Shown here: positions 44,764-53,674 of the stretch, one piece after another
Numbering within the stretch: position 1 is the stretch's first letter
Layout: every line of letters begins with the position of its first letter
Assembly (NCBI GenBank): GCA_934047225.1
Contig: CAKOHE010000099.1
Span: 60,358-124,357, forward strand
Source of the DNA: Ypsolopha sequella
Taxonomy: Eukaryota > Arthropoda > Insecta > Lepidoptera > Ypsolophidae
Direction of reading: 5' to 3'
DNA: 64,000 bases
Translations under genes and position numbers: made by a program
The notes under the pieces: generated by a model
The model's input: only the letters and a program-made list of their open reading frames with translations
Databases searched by the model: none
What the model was told of the DNA's origin: nothing

Positions 44764-46111
44764 GTAATTATATTACTAGTTAAGTAATTATATTACTATC
44801 ATTAATATAAAAAGTTTGCCCAAAATTTGTCATGACATGTTGAAGTTAGGCTTTTTAATTAATTTTTAAAGACAAAAAGAGGCAGATTGTGTTGCAAAAA
44901 AAACTAGTTTTTCTGCACGATTGGGATCAAGTCGGTTGCGCTTTTCTTCATAAATCAAAACTGCCTCAGAAAAAAAAGGGTTTTCAGCATTTAAAAATGT
45001 AAAATCAGTATAATTGAGACTGATTTCTTTAACTTTATTGTTTGCTTTTCTCATACATAACCTTAGAAAAAAAATTGATTACAGTAACAAATAAATGATT
45101 AGTAAGTTCAAGACTATATACAAGCGTGTTATAATTTGATAACGAATAATATTCCTTTTTTATGTCGAATAATAATGGCGAGTTATTCGACTATTCGCCA
45201 TAGGGAAAGGCGATTAATCGGTATTCGACTATTCGCTATAACAACTATTCGCGGCATCTCTACTTGTGATCAAATTTATGTAGGAAAGACGGAGGGTGTC
45301 GAGAAAATCAACCAGTCATTTGTGTAGGGAATTCTAACCGGAGGGAGTTATTATGCCCAATGTGACAATTTGCTTGCCGCTATGGATATACCCACGATTT
45401 CACAAAAAAAGTATGAAAAAACTGAATTACATTTGGGAAAAGTATGGGAAGAACACTTGTATAAAGAAATGCTAGAAGCTGGGAAAAAAAAACAAATTGC
45501 CGTTGAAAAAGGGCACATATGCTCGGATGGAGTTCCATATATAACAGTATATGTAGATGGAGGCTGGTCAAAGAGGTCTTATGGACACAACTCTAATGCC
45601 AATTCAGGAATAGTAAGTTTAGTTATTTGATAAGTTTTAGTTTTGATTTCTTGAACGAGCGAGCAAAGTTTTCTGATAAAGTCTATTTGAACAATCTGGT
45701 GTTTTATATGTATGTATGTATGAATTGTTGTCTTTATCTCTTTATAGCTCTTTACCTATAGATTGTTTATTTTTCAGGCTTGCATAATTGGAAAGGAAAC
45801 AAAAAAATGCAAAAAAACAAAAAAATAAATACTGCAGCATGTGTGAGAACAATCAAAAAAGACAGACCAATACGGACCATATATGTTTCAAAAATTATGA
45901 AGGATCTTCTACTGGCATGGAGTCTATAATTTTACAAGAAGGATTTTGTAAAAGTATTGAAATGCATGGTGTGAGATACAGATTCTTTATTGGAGATGGT
46001 GATTCCTCCGTCTTTTCCAGACTGAAAGATAAAGTACCATATGGCAATATAATCAAAACACTGGAATGCAAAAATCATGTTGTAAAAAATTACACCAGTG
46101 ATCTATACAAG

Positions 46112-47304
46112 GTAATAATAATAAAAAAAAAATATATATATAATATATATATATATGTAAAGAAACAGTATTTCTTTATTTTTATTTGGAACTTAAATTT
46201 TGCCGTAGTCCACGCGCCGTCGGTAAAGCAGACTTTGTCGATAGAGTGGTAATAGGTTAGATCACGTCATTTTGAGAAAAACAACAATATGGAGTCGTGT
46301 CAAGAGTGAAGTGAAATTTGTGTCACTAAAACTGTATTAAAACAACTATTTATAATTATTAAGAAATTGACTTGTTAAAGAATAAACTTTTAATGTCGTT
46401 TCTTTGTTTACAGGTAACTTTGTTATGGTATAATAAGTGTTGTTTAGTATACGATAGCATAAAACTAATTCATACAATAAAAACTTTGTTTACAGAGCAA
46501 CGCATAGTTTGTTTTACTTGTCAATCATCTAAAAAAGACGATAATCATCTTATATATATACCATCACAACATGAATCCCTGAGGGGGTGTCATAGGTGTT
46601 CCGAGTGTGAACTGTGAAATGCAAGTCACAGTCCACACTCTGTGGCTTTTTGTGAGATTGAGTACGCCTGAACTTTTAATTTTAAAATCTTTTCTATGGT
46701 ATAATAATTATAATATTTGCTCATAATTATTATTTTCTTTTGGGTACACCTATTATTTGCAATAATGTAAAACCAAGTTTTATGGACTTAGCTATTATTA
46801 TTTATGTTTTTAATCCAACGTTATGCTTTCAAGTTCCAGTGTGTGTAAATCAATGAATTGAGGATATTTGTCGTTCTAATTAAGCTGTAACTTACAGTAA
46901 TATATATATTATAATAATAATCTAACATTTCGTCTTGTTTTGCAAAGTCAATACGTTGCCGCTCTGCTTCCGCGGTAAAATACGGAGCGGCAACGTTTTA
47001 CGTTTTGTATCGATTTGATTTTTATGAATGAATAAACTCACACATTGGCAAAACTGCCTTTACTAGTGTGCGTATTAGTTTGACAACTAATGAATTTATA
47101 AAACATTTGGAAGTATAGTAAAAGCAAAGGGATTTCACATTTATTATCACTCCAAAGCGTCGTGAAATAAATCGCTTTATCCGCATATCAACTCAATTAA
47201 TACCCAAAAGCAACAATAACAGATATAATCATTAATTCGTTCTAGTTTCTTAGAGCGTGGCGCCATCTAACATTCTGAGCTCATTTCTGTTTACGGCTTT
47301 ACCA
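46112..47304. other. Unassigned, with two hairpins
   Basis: A TATA-rich microsatellite lies at 46130-46158. The fragment at 46580-46640 repeats the GTTCCGAGTGTGAACT hairpin of 17900. The perfect 12-bp-arm hairpin ACGTTGCCGCTC and GAGCGGCAACGT lies at 46953-46996. No gene is supported. Confidence 0.4.
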
Positions 47305-47425
47305 CCTTAACAGATCCCTAGAAAAATATTCCAAAAATAATATACTTCTTTATTAAAATAATACATTATTTTCTGAAGCAGATATGCAAGTTCTAAGTGT
47401 CGATTTTTTTCCGTAGCGCATCAAC
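47305..47425 (-). repeat. Dispersed repeat, inverted copy of 18770-18893
   Basis: TTAACAGATCCCTAGAAAAA and TTTTTTTCCGTAGCGC mark the two ends. The middle differs from the first copy. Confidence 0.6.
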
Positions 47426-47676
47426 GTTAAGATAAGCAAGACAGTAAACTTTTCGGTCTGCACGCTTCGGACTTGGCGTACGTAAATTCAGGACTTCTTA
47501 AGTCAGTATCGTGGTGTCCTCTATTCTCAGGTTCATGCCCTTAATCGGCTTAAATCTATCTTGAGGTATGTGGCGGACAGCAGCCCGATTATCGTATTAC
47601 TGACGCGAACGCGAGATTGAAGTGCGCGTATAAGTGACAGTCACTGCGCAGGCGAAACTCGATATTACATTTATAT

Positions 47677-47977
47677 TATTTTCAATGCAAGTGCTCGTAA
47701 AGGTCCCCTTTTTATGCGTCAAAACCGAACAGAAAGTCGATTATTTTGCCCTAGGGTTTTAATATATATATTTTTTAATTTATGTACGAGAAGTTGGCTA
47801 ACCTGCATCCTTTCCTGTTTACCATAAATGATATACTTTTTTTCCACTGTTTAACGGCTCTGGATACAGTCCTTTTGAGCCAATTATAATTTAAAGTTCA
47901 CAAGATTATATTTGTTTTATTTCCTTACACTATGCATTGAAAAACGTAGTATGATACACGGGCGTAAGAGCAATAAA
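47677..47977 (+). repeat. R340 repeat copy, 3'-truncated
   Basis: It begins TTTTCAATGCAAGTGCTCG and stops after GGGCGTAAGAGCAATAAAT. It has more substitutions than the other copies. Confidence 0.85.
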
Positions 47978-47989
47978 TAAAATAAATAT

Positions 47990-48092
47990 TTAAGGGGGCT
48001 CCCATACAACAGACATGTTTTTTGCCGTTTTATAGATAATGGTACGGAACCCTTCGTGCGCGAGTCCGACTCACACTTGGCCGATTTTTTAA
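47990..48092 (-). repeat. Lepidopteran-type dispersed repeat end
   Basis: GGGGGCTCCCATACAACAGA, GGTACGGAACCCTTCGTGCG and GAGTCCGACTCACACTTGGC follow in order. I recall this arrangement as widespread in Lepidoptera. Related pieces are at 20640-20720, 24168-24215 and 40853-40905. Confidence 0.6.
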
Positions 48093-48723
48093 CACAATGT
48101 TTTAGGACAATAAATGCAGAGATCAAAAAACTCGTTCCAATGGGTCTACAACACACTACATATTTTAAATATTATCCAGTGCTAAAGTCTATTCTAGTCA
48201 CAAATATAACAACAAGCAATTCTTGTTAACAGTGTCTAGTTAATGATTAAAGCCATAAAATTTCAAAATATATCTATATCAGTGAATAGGAACGGAATTA
48301 CTAACTTATGGGCATTTACAGGGTATGTTGCTCTGAGCGAGACAACTAATTGCCACGCCCCTTCCAGTGCGGAGTTCATCCGTCGATTCGAGGGACCTTT
48401 AATATACTTAAAGGCACGGCCAACGAAAGATGATTCTCACGTGCGCATCTGGACTTCTGTGAGAGGTGGATGAAATGACCTTACGATACTAACTGAAACA
48501 CTGATTTAAAGGCGATTTGTGAGTGCTTGTGTGGGTCGGTACTGGTAGTATTGTTGTTTGTGGAATCACATGTATGGCGATTGTTGCGACAAAATTCGAT
48601 CGAACATCGTGCGGTCGTATATCCATCTCTATCACACTTTCTATGCATGCGTCAGAGATGGACGTATGCTCGAACAATAAACGATCGACCGAATCTTTTT
48701 GGGAGTGCCGGGCCTGCTCTTAC
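48093..48723. other. Unassigned stretch
   Basis: Two overlapping ORFs at 48523-48853 run through the candidate exon in the antisense direction and are not supported. No repeat is recognised. Confidence 0.35.
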
Positions 48724-48811
48724 CGTTGTTGAAGTTCGGCGGCGACGTCGGTTGCAGGAAGGCGTTCATGTCCGAGTTCATGAAGCTATTGCCGATCCTG
48801 AACCTCTCCTC
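48724..48811 (-). CDS. Candidate host exon B (88 bp, minus strand)
   Basis: On the minus strand the segment follows ACTTTTTTCAG and precedes GTAAGAGC, both good splice sites. It reads EERFRIGNSFMNSDMNAFLQ followed by PTSPPNFNN and one spare base, phase 0 in and 1 out. G/C content and third-position use are much higher than in the surrounding DNA. The phases fit exon A upstream (52974-53168) and exon C downstream (23556-23644). The protein is not recognised; the segment looks like a low-complexity linker. Confidence 0.7.
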
Positions 48812-49099
48812 CTGAAAAAAGTTTGTTTTGTTTGTTATTTTACAAGTTGCTAATATTTTATTGAATTTCTGATAATGATAAATGTATATAATTTTCAGAT
48901 TCCGTTAATGGTTTAGCGCTGCTATAATAAATTTGGCCAATCACACCGCACAATGTAATATTATAACATCGGTCAAACAACGTAGGTACTTATAAATAAA
49001 CCGCTTTTGATATTTTTATTATAGTATGGGAGTAGATAAAATGTAATAAAGGACAGCATAAATCTAATCTCCAAGTTCAAATATGAGAGATTGTACAGT
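48812..49099. other. A/T-rich intronic-looking sequence
   Basis: It lies immediately upstream of exon B on the minus strand. Apart from the polypyrimidine tract at 48815-48825 nothing is recognised. Confidence 0.4.
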
Positions 49100-49335
49100 T
49101 TTTAACCGATTTCAAAAAAGGAGGCGGTTCTCAATTCGACTGTATTTTTTTTTTTGCTTTGTTACTCCATAACTCCGTCATTTCTGAACCGATTTGAATA
49201 ATTCTTTTTTTGTTTGAAAGAGTTTAATTCCATGTGGGTTCCATTTTGGGTTTGGTCATGATCTGATGAAGGTCTTCAGAGATAGGCAGTGGAACTCCTC
49301 AGAAAATGACAGCATACCTTTCGAAATTGAGGTAA
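49100..49335 (+). repeat. Dispersed repeat with CGATTTCAAAAAAGGAGG
   Basis: The sequence has CAAAAAAGGAGGCGGTTCTC, ACTCCATAACTCCGTCATTT and TTGTTTGAAAGAGTTTAATT in order. I recall this as a very common lepidopteran repeat. It has no ORF. Confidence 0.55.
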
Positions 49336-49533
49336 TCGCTTTGTACCTGGGTCAGAGAATATAAAGTATTACTACGTAAAGAAGCGACACTCACCTCCCC
49401 GCGCGAATTTAACATCCCCCGCGGTCCCCCGCAAGTTAGTGGAAATCTGGTGGCACGTAGAGCTCGAGTAGCACTCGTTCACTGCGCGCGTATTTTGTTT
49501 TTTGTTTTATTACGATACTGATTTTTAATGAAT

Positions 49534-49620
49534 ATGGTTCGTTTTTGTGGTGTTTATGGATGCATTGAAAACGGAGCAAAAAATAAAGAACGCAGATTTT
49601 TTTTATTTCCTACCGATGAA
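49534..49620 (+). pseudogene. Start of a THAP-domain protein
   Basis: The ATG at 49534 opens MVRFCGVYGCIENGAKNKER followed by RFFLFP, the first half of a THAP zinc finger (C-x4-C, then the FFxFP block). The frame then reads unrelated residues and stops at about 49655. THAP domains occur in P-type transposases and host proteins. It is a fragment either way. Confidence 0.5.
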
Positions 49621-49849
49621 CTAAACCAAGGCATTTTCTTTTATGTATTGGTTTAGGGCGTTAACTGCAACTCTCAAGCAGTTGTGTAACAGTTGGTAAG
49701 AATTTCAACATTAAGTTGAAATTTTAAAAATCGAATGTTTTTGTGTCACCGTTCGAGCTGAGCAAATTTCAACATGTCCTAAAAATTGTCTATTTGTGCC
49801 CGAAGTACGGCGATAGAGCTCACCACCCATCACGTTGGGACGTAATATT

Positions 49850-50125
49850 TGTAGGTGAAACGCGGGTGTACCGAGTGCGGACTGTGACATGCATTTCAAA
49901 GTTCACACTCGGAACACCTCTAACACCCCCTCGAGCATTTGATTCAAGTCGTGACGATGTATATATTTTTAATACAAAAATAATCCACGGGGAACCAAAT
50001 TAGGACCTAGGGATTAACCACGCTAAAATTTAGGAAGAGAATCATATAAGTTGCTGACTATAAATGTTGTCCCTCTCGATCGACGACGCTCACACGCTTG
50101 CTGCCAGCCCTAGACTAGCTCACGC
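49850..50125 (-). repeat. Dispersed repeat, inverted copy of 17680-17960
   Basis: It runs from GTAGGTGAAACGCGGGTGTA through TTCACACTCGGAACACC to GACTAGCTCACGCACAC. The match extends about 270 bp with scattered differences. Confidence 0.7.
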
Positions 50126-50204
50126 ACACACACATGCGTGTGCGGACAAGCCAGATTCGCGCGTGAGAGTGTAGGTAAATAACTTGAGCGAGGACAAAGA
50201 AGTG

Positions 50205-50421
50205 TCGGGGGTGTTCCTGGGTGCTGATTACAAGGTATTACTTGAAAATCGACATTCTACCACCTGACCTTCGATCCTGGCTTCATCACCATATTCACCA
50301 TAGAACTCCTCAACGGATCAGAGCACATAACTCGAGATTGCGGCAATCACTGCATTAGGGTGCTGATTCAAGGGTATTACTTGGAGATAATCAGAATACC
50401 CACCTGACCTTCGATCCTGGC
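50205..50421 (-). repeat. 131-bp satellite, left part
   Basis: CACCTGACCTTCGATCCTGG occurs at about 50268 and 50400, which gives a period near 131 bp. The array continues after the hAT insertion at 51659. On the minus strand each unit holds an open segment with SYVLSSVEEFYGDEAKIEG-like residues, in which indels in some units break the frame. Confidence 0.75.
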
Positions 50422-50576
50422 TAGGACATCCATCCCGGAATTCCGGAATATCGCAATTCCGGAATCTCGGACCGATTTTTCCGATATTTCAATTCCGGAA
50501 TTGAGAGGCATAATATCGTAAATCCGGTATTTATACATTTTACATTTACGTACAAAATAAGTATTTCTACAAGTAT

Positions 50577-50695
50577 GTTTTGTGCATTCTGCCTACAAGT
50601 GTTGAGAATGAGAGAGTATTTTCGTGTGCTGGTTACTTTTGTAACCGAATTCGAAGCTCGCTGTCTGACAAAATGTTAGATGCACTATTATTATA
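50577..50695 (+). pseudogene. hAT transposase C-terminal dimerisation (hATC) remnant
   Basis: The frame reads LPTSVENERVFSCAGYFCNR followed by IRSSLSDKMLDALLLL and a stop. This is the hATC signature (P-T-S-x-x-x-E-R-x-F-S-x-A-G ... R-x-x-L). Only this C-terminal piece of the transposase is present. Confidence 0.8.
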
Positions 50696-50834
50696 ATTCG
50701 AAGCTCGCTGTCTGACAAAATGTTAGATGCACTATTATTATAATTCGAAGCTCGCTGTCTGACAAAATGTTAGATGCACTATTATTATAATTCGAAGCTC
50801 GCTGTCTGACAAAATGTTAGATGCACTATTATTC
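50650..50834 (+). repeat. 47-bp tandem repeat, 4 copies
   Basis: TTCGAAGCTCGCTGTCTGAC followed by AAAATGTTAGATGCACTATT is repeated at 50650, 50697, 50744 and 50791, the last copy shortened. The unit is the end of the hATC coding sequence including its stop. 47 is not a multiple of three, so the copies are not translated in one frame. Confidence 0.95.
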
Positions 50835-50844
50835 TTTCAAAAAT

Positions 50845-51022
50845 GATTTTTGTTTCATTAAGTTCGTAGTTGAATTGATCTCAGTTTATTGCCAAATGTT
50901 AGTTTTTTGTTGATTTTCGTATATTTTTATGTTGATTTTTGTTTCATTAAGTTCGTAAGTGATTTGATCTCAGTTTATTGCCAAATGTTAGTTTTTTGTT
51001 GATTTTCGTATATTTTTATGTT
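50845..51022 (+). repeat. 89-bp tandem duplication
   Basis: Two copies of a unit beginning GATTTTTGTTTCATTAAGTT start at 50845 and 50934. They lie right after the 47-bp array, inside the same hAT element. Confidence 0.9.
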
Positions 51023-51069
51023 GTTCTTACCTTTAATTACGTCGTTCAAATATTGATTATTTCTCAGTT

Positions 51070-51445
51070 TGCGAGTTTTATTACGAGACTGAAGCGTCGT
51101 CCTTTATTTTCATCCATCCATCCATCAGCCTAGTTCGTCCAGGACTTTGCCACTCCCGGCGGTCATCCTGGAAGAATTGCCCATACTCACACACGCTGGG
51201 CAGGTGGGTTGGTGAGCGCGGTGCTGGAACCCTCGCACCAGTGACGCCGCTGCCCATCACCAGTTTGTTCCATACAAGGCCCGGCTATTAGGGATGGATA
51301 TACCGCCATCCATCGGTCCCAGGCATGGTGGGCCTCCTGGTCTCTTTGCCTGTAAGCTGTCCTCTTACTCTCCCCCGAATTACTTCGAGGTGGTCTCCAA
51401 GGTACACAGTCGAGCCCGGCATCAGCTATACCACCTGTCCTTTAT
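51070..51445 (+). repeat. Unnamed repeat shared with 25620-25703
   Basis: The segment 51300-51372 is nearly the reverse complement of 25625-25690 (CCGCCATCCATCGGTCCCAG). The left part has CATCCATCCATC and a G/C-rich core. The nature of the repeat is unknown. Confidence 0.5.
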
Positions 51446-51658
51446 TTTTAAATGAGTTAAATTATAATTTATGTGACTCAAGTTCATTAAACACCACAAC
51501 TCTTTACTCGTTTCATAGGGAAAGGTAGTCCTTTTTTGCTAGAATAAAATAAAATACAATATTTGCTAGTTCCGGAGTCAGTTCCGGAATTCCGATATTG
51601 GGTTTCAGTATCGGAAATCGGTTCCGGAATTGACAACCTTCCGATTATGGATGCCCTA

Positions 51659-51960
51659 ATCCTGGCTTCATCCCCATAGAACTCCTCAACGGATGACAGC
51701 ACATAACTTTGGATTGCGGCAACCAGTTTGTGTTAGGGTGCTCATTGCAGGGCATTGCTGAAAATTGCCAGTGTACCCACCTGACCTTCGATCTTGGCTT
51801 CATCACCGTAGAACTCTTCAACGGATGACAGCACATAACTCGAGATTGCGGTAATCATGTTGTGTTAGGGTGCTGATAGCAGGAAGCTACTCAAACATGG
51901 CTACTTATACTCACTTGAACTTCGTTTCATATTAACACCACGATTGCAAGAACTACCTAT
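51659..51960 (-). repeat. 131-bp satellite, right part
   Basis: Units continue from the left part with TGACCTTCGATCTTGGCTTC at about 51782 and GGATGACAGCACATAACT at about 51690 and 51824. The last unit fades after 51900. The hAT target ATCCTGGC is part of the satellite unit. Confidence 0.75.
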
Positions 51961-52002
51961 ACCTCATAATTTAACCCAGCAACACTAAAAAATGTGAAAT
52001 AA

Positions 52003-52356
52003 AATTAACTTTTAACAAAAAAATAGTAACCGACTTCAATAGTAACAGCAGTCATTCACTAAAAAGTTTATAATAATTCTATAAAGACCGATTGTACCGA
52101 AGCAACACTTTTGCCTACTTCTTTCTTCCTGAAACAATATGTTATCTAGAAGTCGGCGTATTTCCTACGATATAGCAACATAAAAACCAATATAAGAACG
52201 CCGACTTCTAGATAACATAACGTTTCAGGAAGAAAGAAGTCGGCAAAAGTGTTGCTTCGGTACAATCGGTCTTTATAGAATTATTATTAACTTTTTAGTG
52301 AATGACTGCTGTTACTATTGAAGTCGGTTACTATTTTTTTGTTAAAAGTTTATTTT
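52003..52356. repeat. Foldback with about 156-bp arms and a 40-bp loop
   Basis: The left arm 52003-52158 (TAACCGACTTCAATAGTAAC, then GACCGATTGTACCGAAGCAA and TTCTTTCTTCCTGAAAC) is mirrored at 52199-52356 with only a few mismatches. The loop is 52159-52198. A transcript would fold into a very long hairpin. It has no ORF, TIR tip motif or clear target duplication. Confidence 0.9.
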
Positions 52357-52400
52357 GTTCAAATAGTGCGAGTACACCCGCAGTAAGTACGTCTAAATAA

Positions 52401-52794
52401 TTTTTCAATGCATGTGCTCGTAAAGGCCCACTTTTTATGCATCAAAACCGAACAAAAAGTCGATTATTTTGCCCTAGGGCTTTATTATTTTTTTTTTTTA
52501 TTTTTTTATTTACAATGGTTGGCTAACCTGCAGCCTTTCCTGTGTACCATAGATGTTATACTTTTTTTTCCAGTGTTTAACGGCTCTGGATACAGTCCTT
52601 TTGACCCAATTATAATTTAAAGTTCACAAGATTATATTTATTTTCATTTCCTCACACTATGCATTGAAAAACGTAGTATGATACACGGGCGTAAAAGCAA
52701 TAAATTACTCGGTTACGTTTAAAAACTCGCTACGCTCGTGTTTTAAATCGTCCTCGTAATTTATTCCTTTTCGCCCTAGTAGCATAAACTACTA
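52401..52794 (+). repeat. R340 repeat copy
   Basis: Full-length, from TTTTTCAATGCATGTGCTCG to CATAAACTACTA. ATAA lies on both sides and may be a 4-bp duplication. It ends 38 bp before the possible alternative end of the candidate host gene at 52833. Confidence 0.9.
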
Positions 52795-52832
52795 ATAAGA
52801 GATGCAACAATTACGAAAGAAAAAAAACTTTA

Positions 52833-52913
52833 CTAGTGCGGTTTTACACCACATGCTGTGTCTTTGAAGTAGCCGACGCCGTCGTAAACGCTAAAGCGCG
52901 AGTTGGCGGCCTC
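52833..52913 (-). CDS. Possible alternative C-terminus of the host gene
   Basis: Past the donor of exon A the minus strand stays open: the next 60 bases could be read through or spliced as a 60-bp intron ending GACACCAG at about 52914. Then EAANSRFSVYDGVGYFKDTA and CGVKPH lead to TAG at 52833-52835. G and C content is high, as in exon A. Either this is a terminal exon of another isoform or intronic sequence that is open by chance. Confidence 0.35.
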   Translation of the reverse strand, partial: EAANSRFSVYDGVGYFKDTACGVKPH

Positions 52914-52973
52914 CTGGTGTCGGCGTATTAATGCGTGCAAACTATTTGAGCACGTGAACTTTATGATACTCAC

Positions 52974-53168
52974 ATATAAAGTGGATAGGTCGGCGGAGTG
53001 GTCACGCCGGTCACTGTAGCTAGAGTCGTGATGCTCATCCACGTAGCTGGCGGGTATCACGTAGAGCGGAAGCTCCTGGTGCTCCTCCTGCTTGCAGACC
53101 AGCTGCTGTTTGTGTCCGGCCCGGGGCGGGGTCGAGCTGTTGTTGGCATCCTCCTCCTGTACCGGGCC
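52974..53168 (-). CDS. Candidate host exon A (195 bp, minus strand)
   Basis: On the minus strand the segment starts after TTCCAG and ends before GTGAGTATC. It has exactly 65 codons, phase 0 in and out: GPVQEEDANNSSTPPRAGHK, QQLVCKQEEHQELPLYVIPA, SYVDEHHDSSYSDRRDHSAD, LSTLY. G/C-rich codons and an acidic, serine-rich composition set it apart from the repeats around it. QELPLYVIPASYVDEH resembles the end of an SH3 domain of the kind found in some RhoGAP proteins, but this is a weak guess. The outgoing phase fits exon B. Confidence 0.65.
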
Positions 53169-53639
53169 CTGGAATCCGATGTCGTACAGTGGTTAACGAA
53201 GAAAATGTGGGCTTCAAGTGAAAAAACCTCGATGTATACTTATTTTACACAGAGCTGGCAACAGCTGAAAACAGCTGCCCCGTATTTACATGTGTTTTAA
53301 TTAGTTATTTTGTATATTTACTGTTAATTTTCGGAAACTTTTAATGAAGAAGTGTTGTTTTACCGTGCCTGTCGTTATTTTAGAAAATTACAGTTTATTA
53401 AGGGATTATAGTGCAAGAATATAGTCCCAGTGAAAATCAGTTATTTTTGTTGATTACGTCCTTATCGGCCCTTACGTGAGTACTGTGCAAATATATACAA
53501 ACATTGTTTCTTCAAAGCCGAACATTAAATAGTGATTACGAAGTTATTATTATTATAATAGATATTTCTAGGAAACCTAGATAATTGCGCACTACCAGCG
53601 CCATCTCTATTTGCGTCTGAACATCACCTATACGTCATC
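53169..53639. other. Intron-like sequence before the CR1-like element
   Basis: Nothing is recognised apart from an AACAGCTG repeat at 53264-53276. The exact 5' end of the CR1-like element is not visible and may be as early as 53580. Confidence 0.35.
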
Positions 53640-53674
53640 TTTAACAACCAAGCTGTCAGTCAATCAATACTACC

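Larger units (their letters stand above)
39757..45262. mobile_element. hAT-type element hosting a Gypsy element
   Basis: TIRs TAGAGATGCCGCGAATA and its complement are exact over 17 bp. CTTGTGAT is duplicated at 39749-39756 and 45263-45270. Both subterminal regions (39757-39860 and 45150-45262) are full of ATTCG words in both orientations, the usual layout of hAT transposase sites. Without the Gypsy insertion the element is about 0.7 kb, so it is a non-autonomous copy. Its A/T-rich remainder (44764-45150) has no supported gene. Confidence 0.9.
39053..46111 (+). pseudogene. Mutator-like transposase-domain gene, split and broken
   Basis: A first exon (39053-39150, MKRAVIKHEYSGHKVNSKRS) ends in GTAAAT. 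A second exon starts after TTCCAG at 39266 and holds SSSKPTPKRAIRTYKQKL and SLEGLQG. A frameshift near 39595 leads to RIVDIQYLLKWSLKMQTEHK and a C-x-C...C-x2-C block. This is interrupted after CNTC by 5.5 kb of hAT DNA, and the next codon D is duplicated in the 8-bp target repeat. The protein continues QIYVGKTEGV, a TAG at 45325-45327, GILTGGSYYAQCDN, and YVDGGWSKRSYGHNSNANSG. An intron (45613-45777) follows, then a frameshift in an A-run, then NKYCSMCENN, HGVRYRFFIGDGDSSVFSRL and TLECKNHVVKNY, ending at a donor at 46112. The YVDGGWSKRSY and GDGDSS blocks are characteristic of the insect Mutator transposase family (family recall). Confidence 0.8.
50422..51658 (+). mobile_element. hAT element with a transposase remnant, 1,237 bp
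   Basis: The ends TAGGACATCCAT and ATGGATGCCCTA are inverted, and ATCCTGGC is duplicated at 50414-50421 and 51659-51666. Subterminal CCGGAATTCCGGAAT words resemble those of 10645-11359, but that shorter element lacks coding sequence. A piece of other repeat DNA (about 51070-51445) lies in the right half. Confidence 0.9.

Noticed and set aside
48523..48853. Plus-strand ORFs through 48724-48811
   Set aside because: They are antisense to the candidate exon, whose splice sites and phases support the minus strand.
52833..53060. Continuous minus-strand ORF as the true end of the host gene
   Set aside because: It stays open past a good GTGAGT donor and exon B fits that donor in phase; I keep it only as a possible alternative end.
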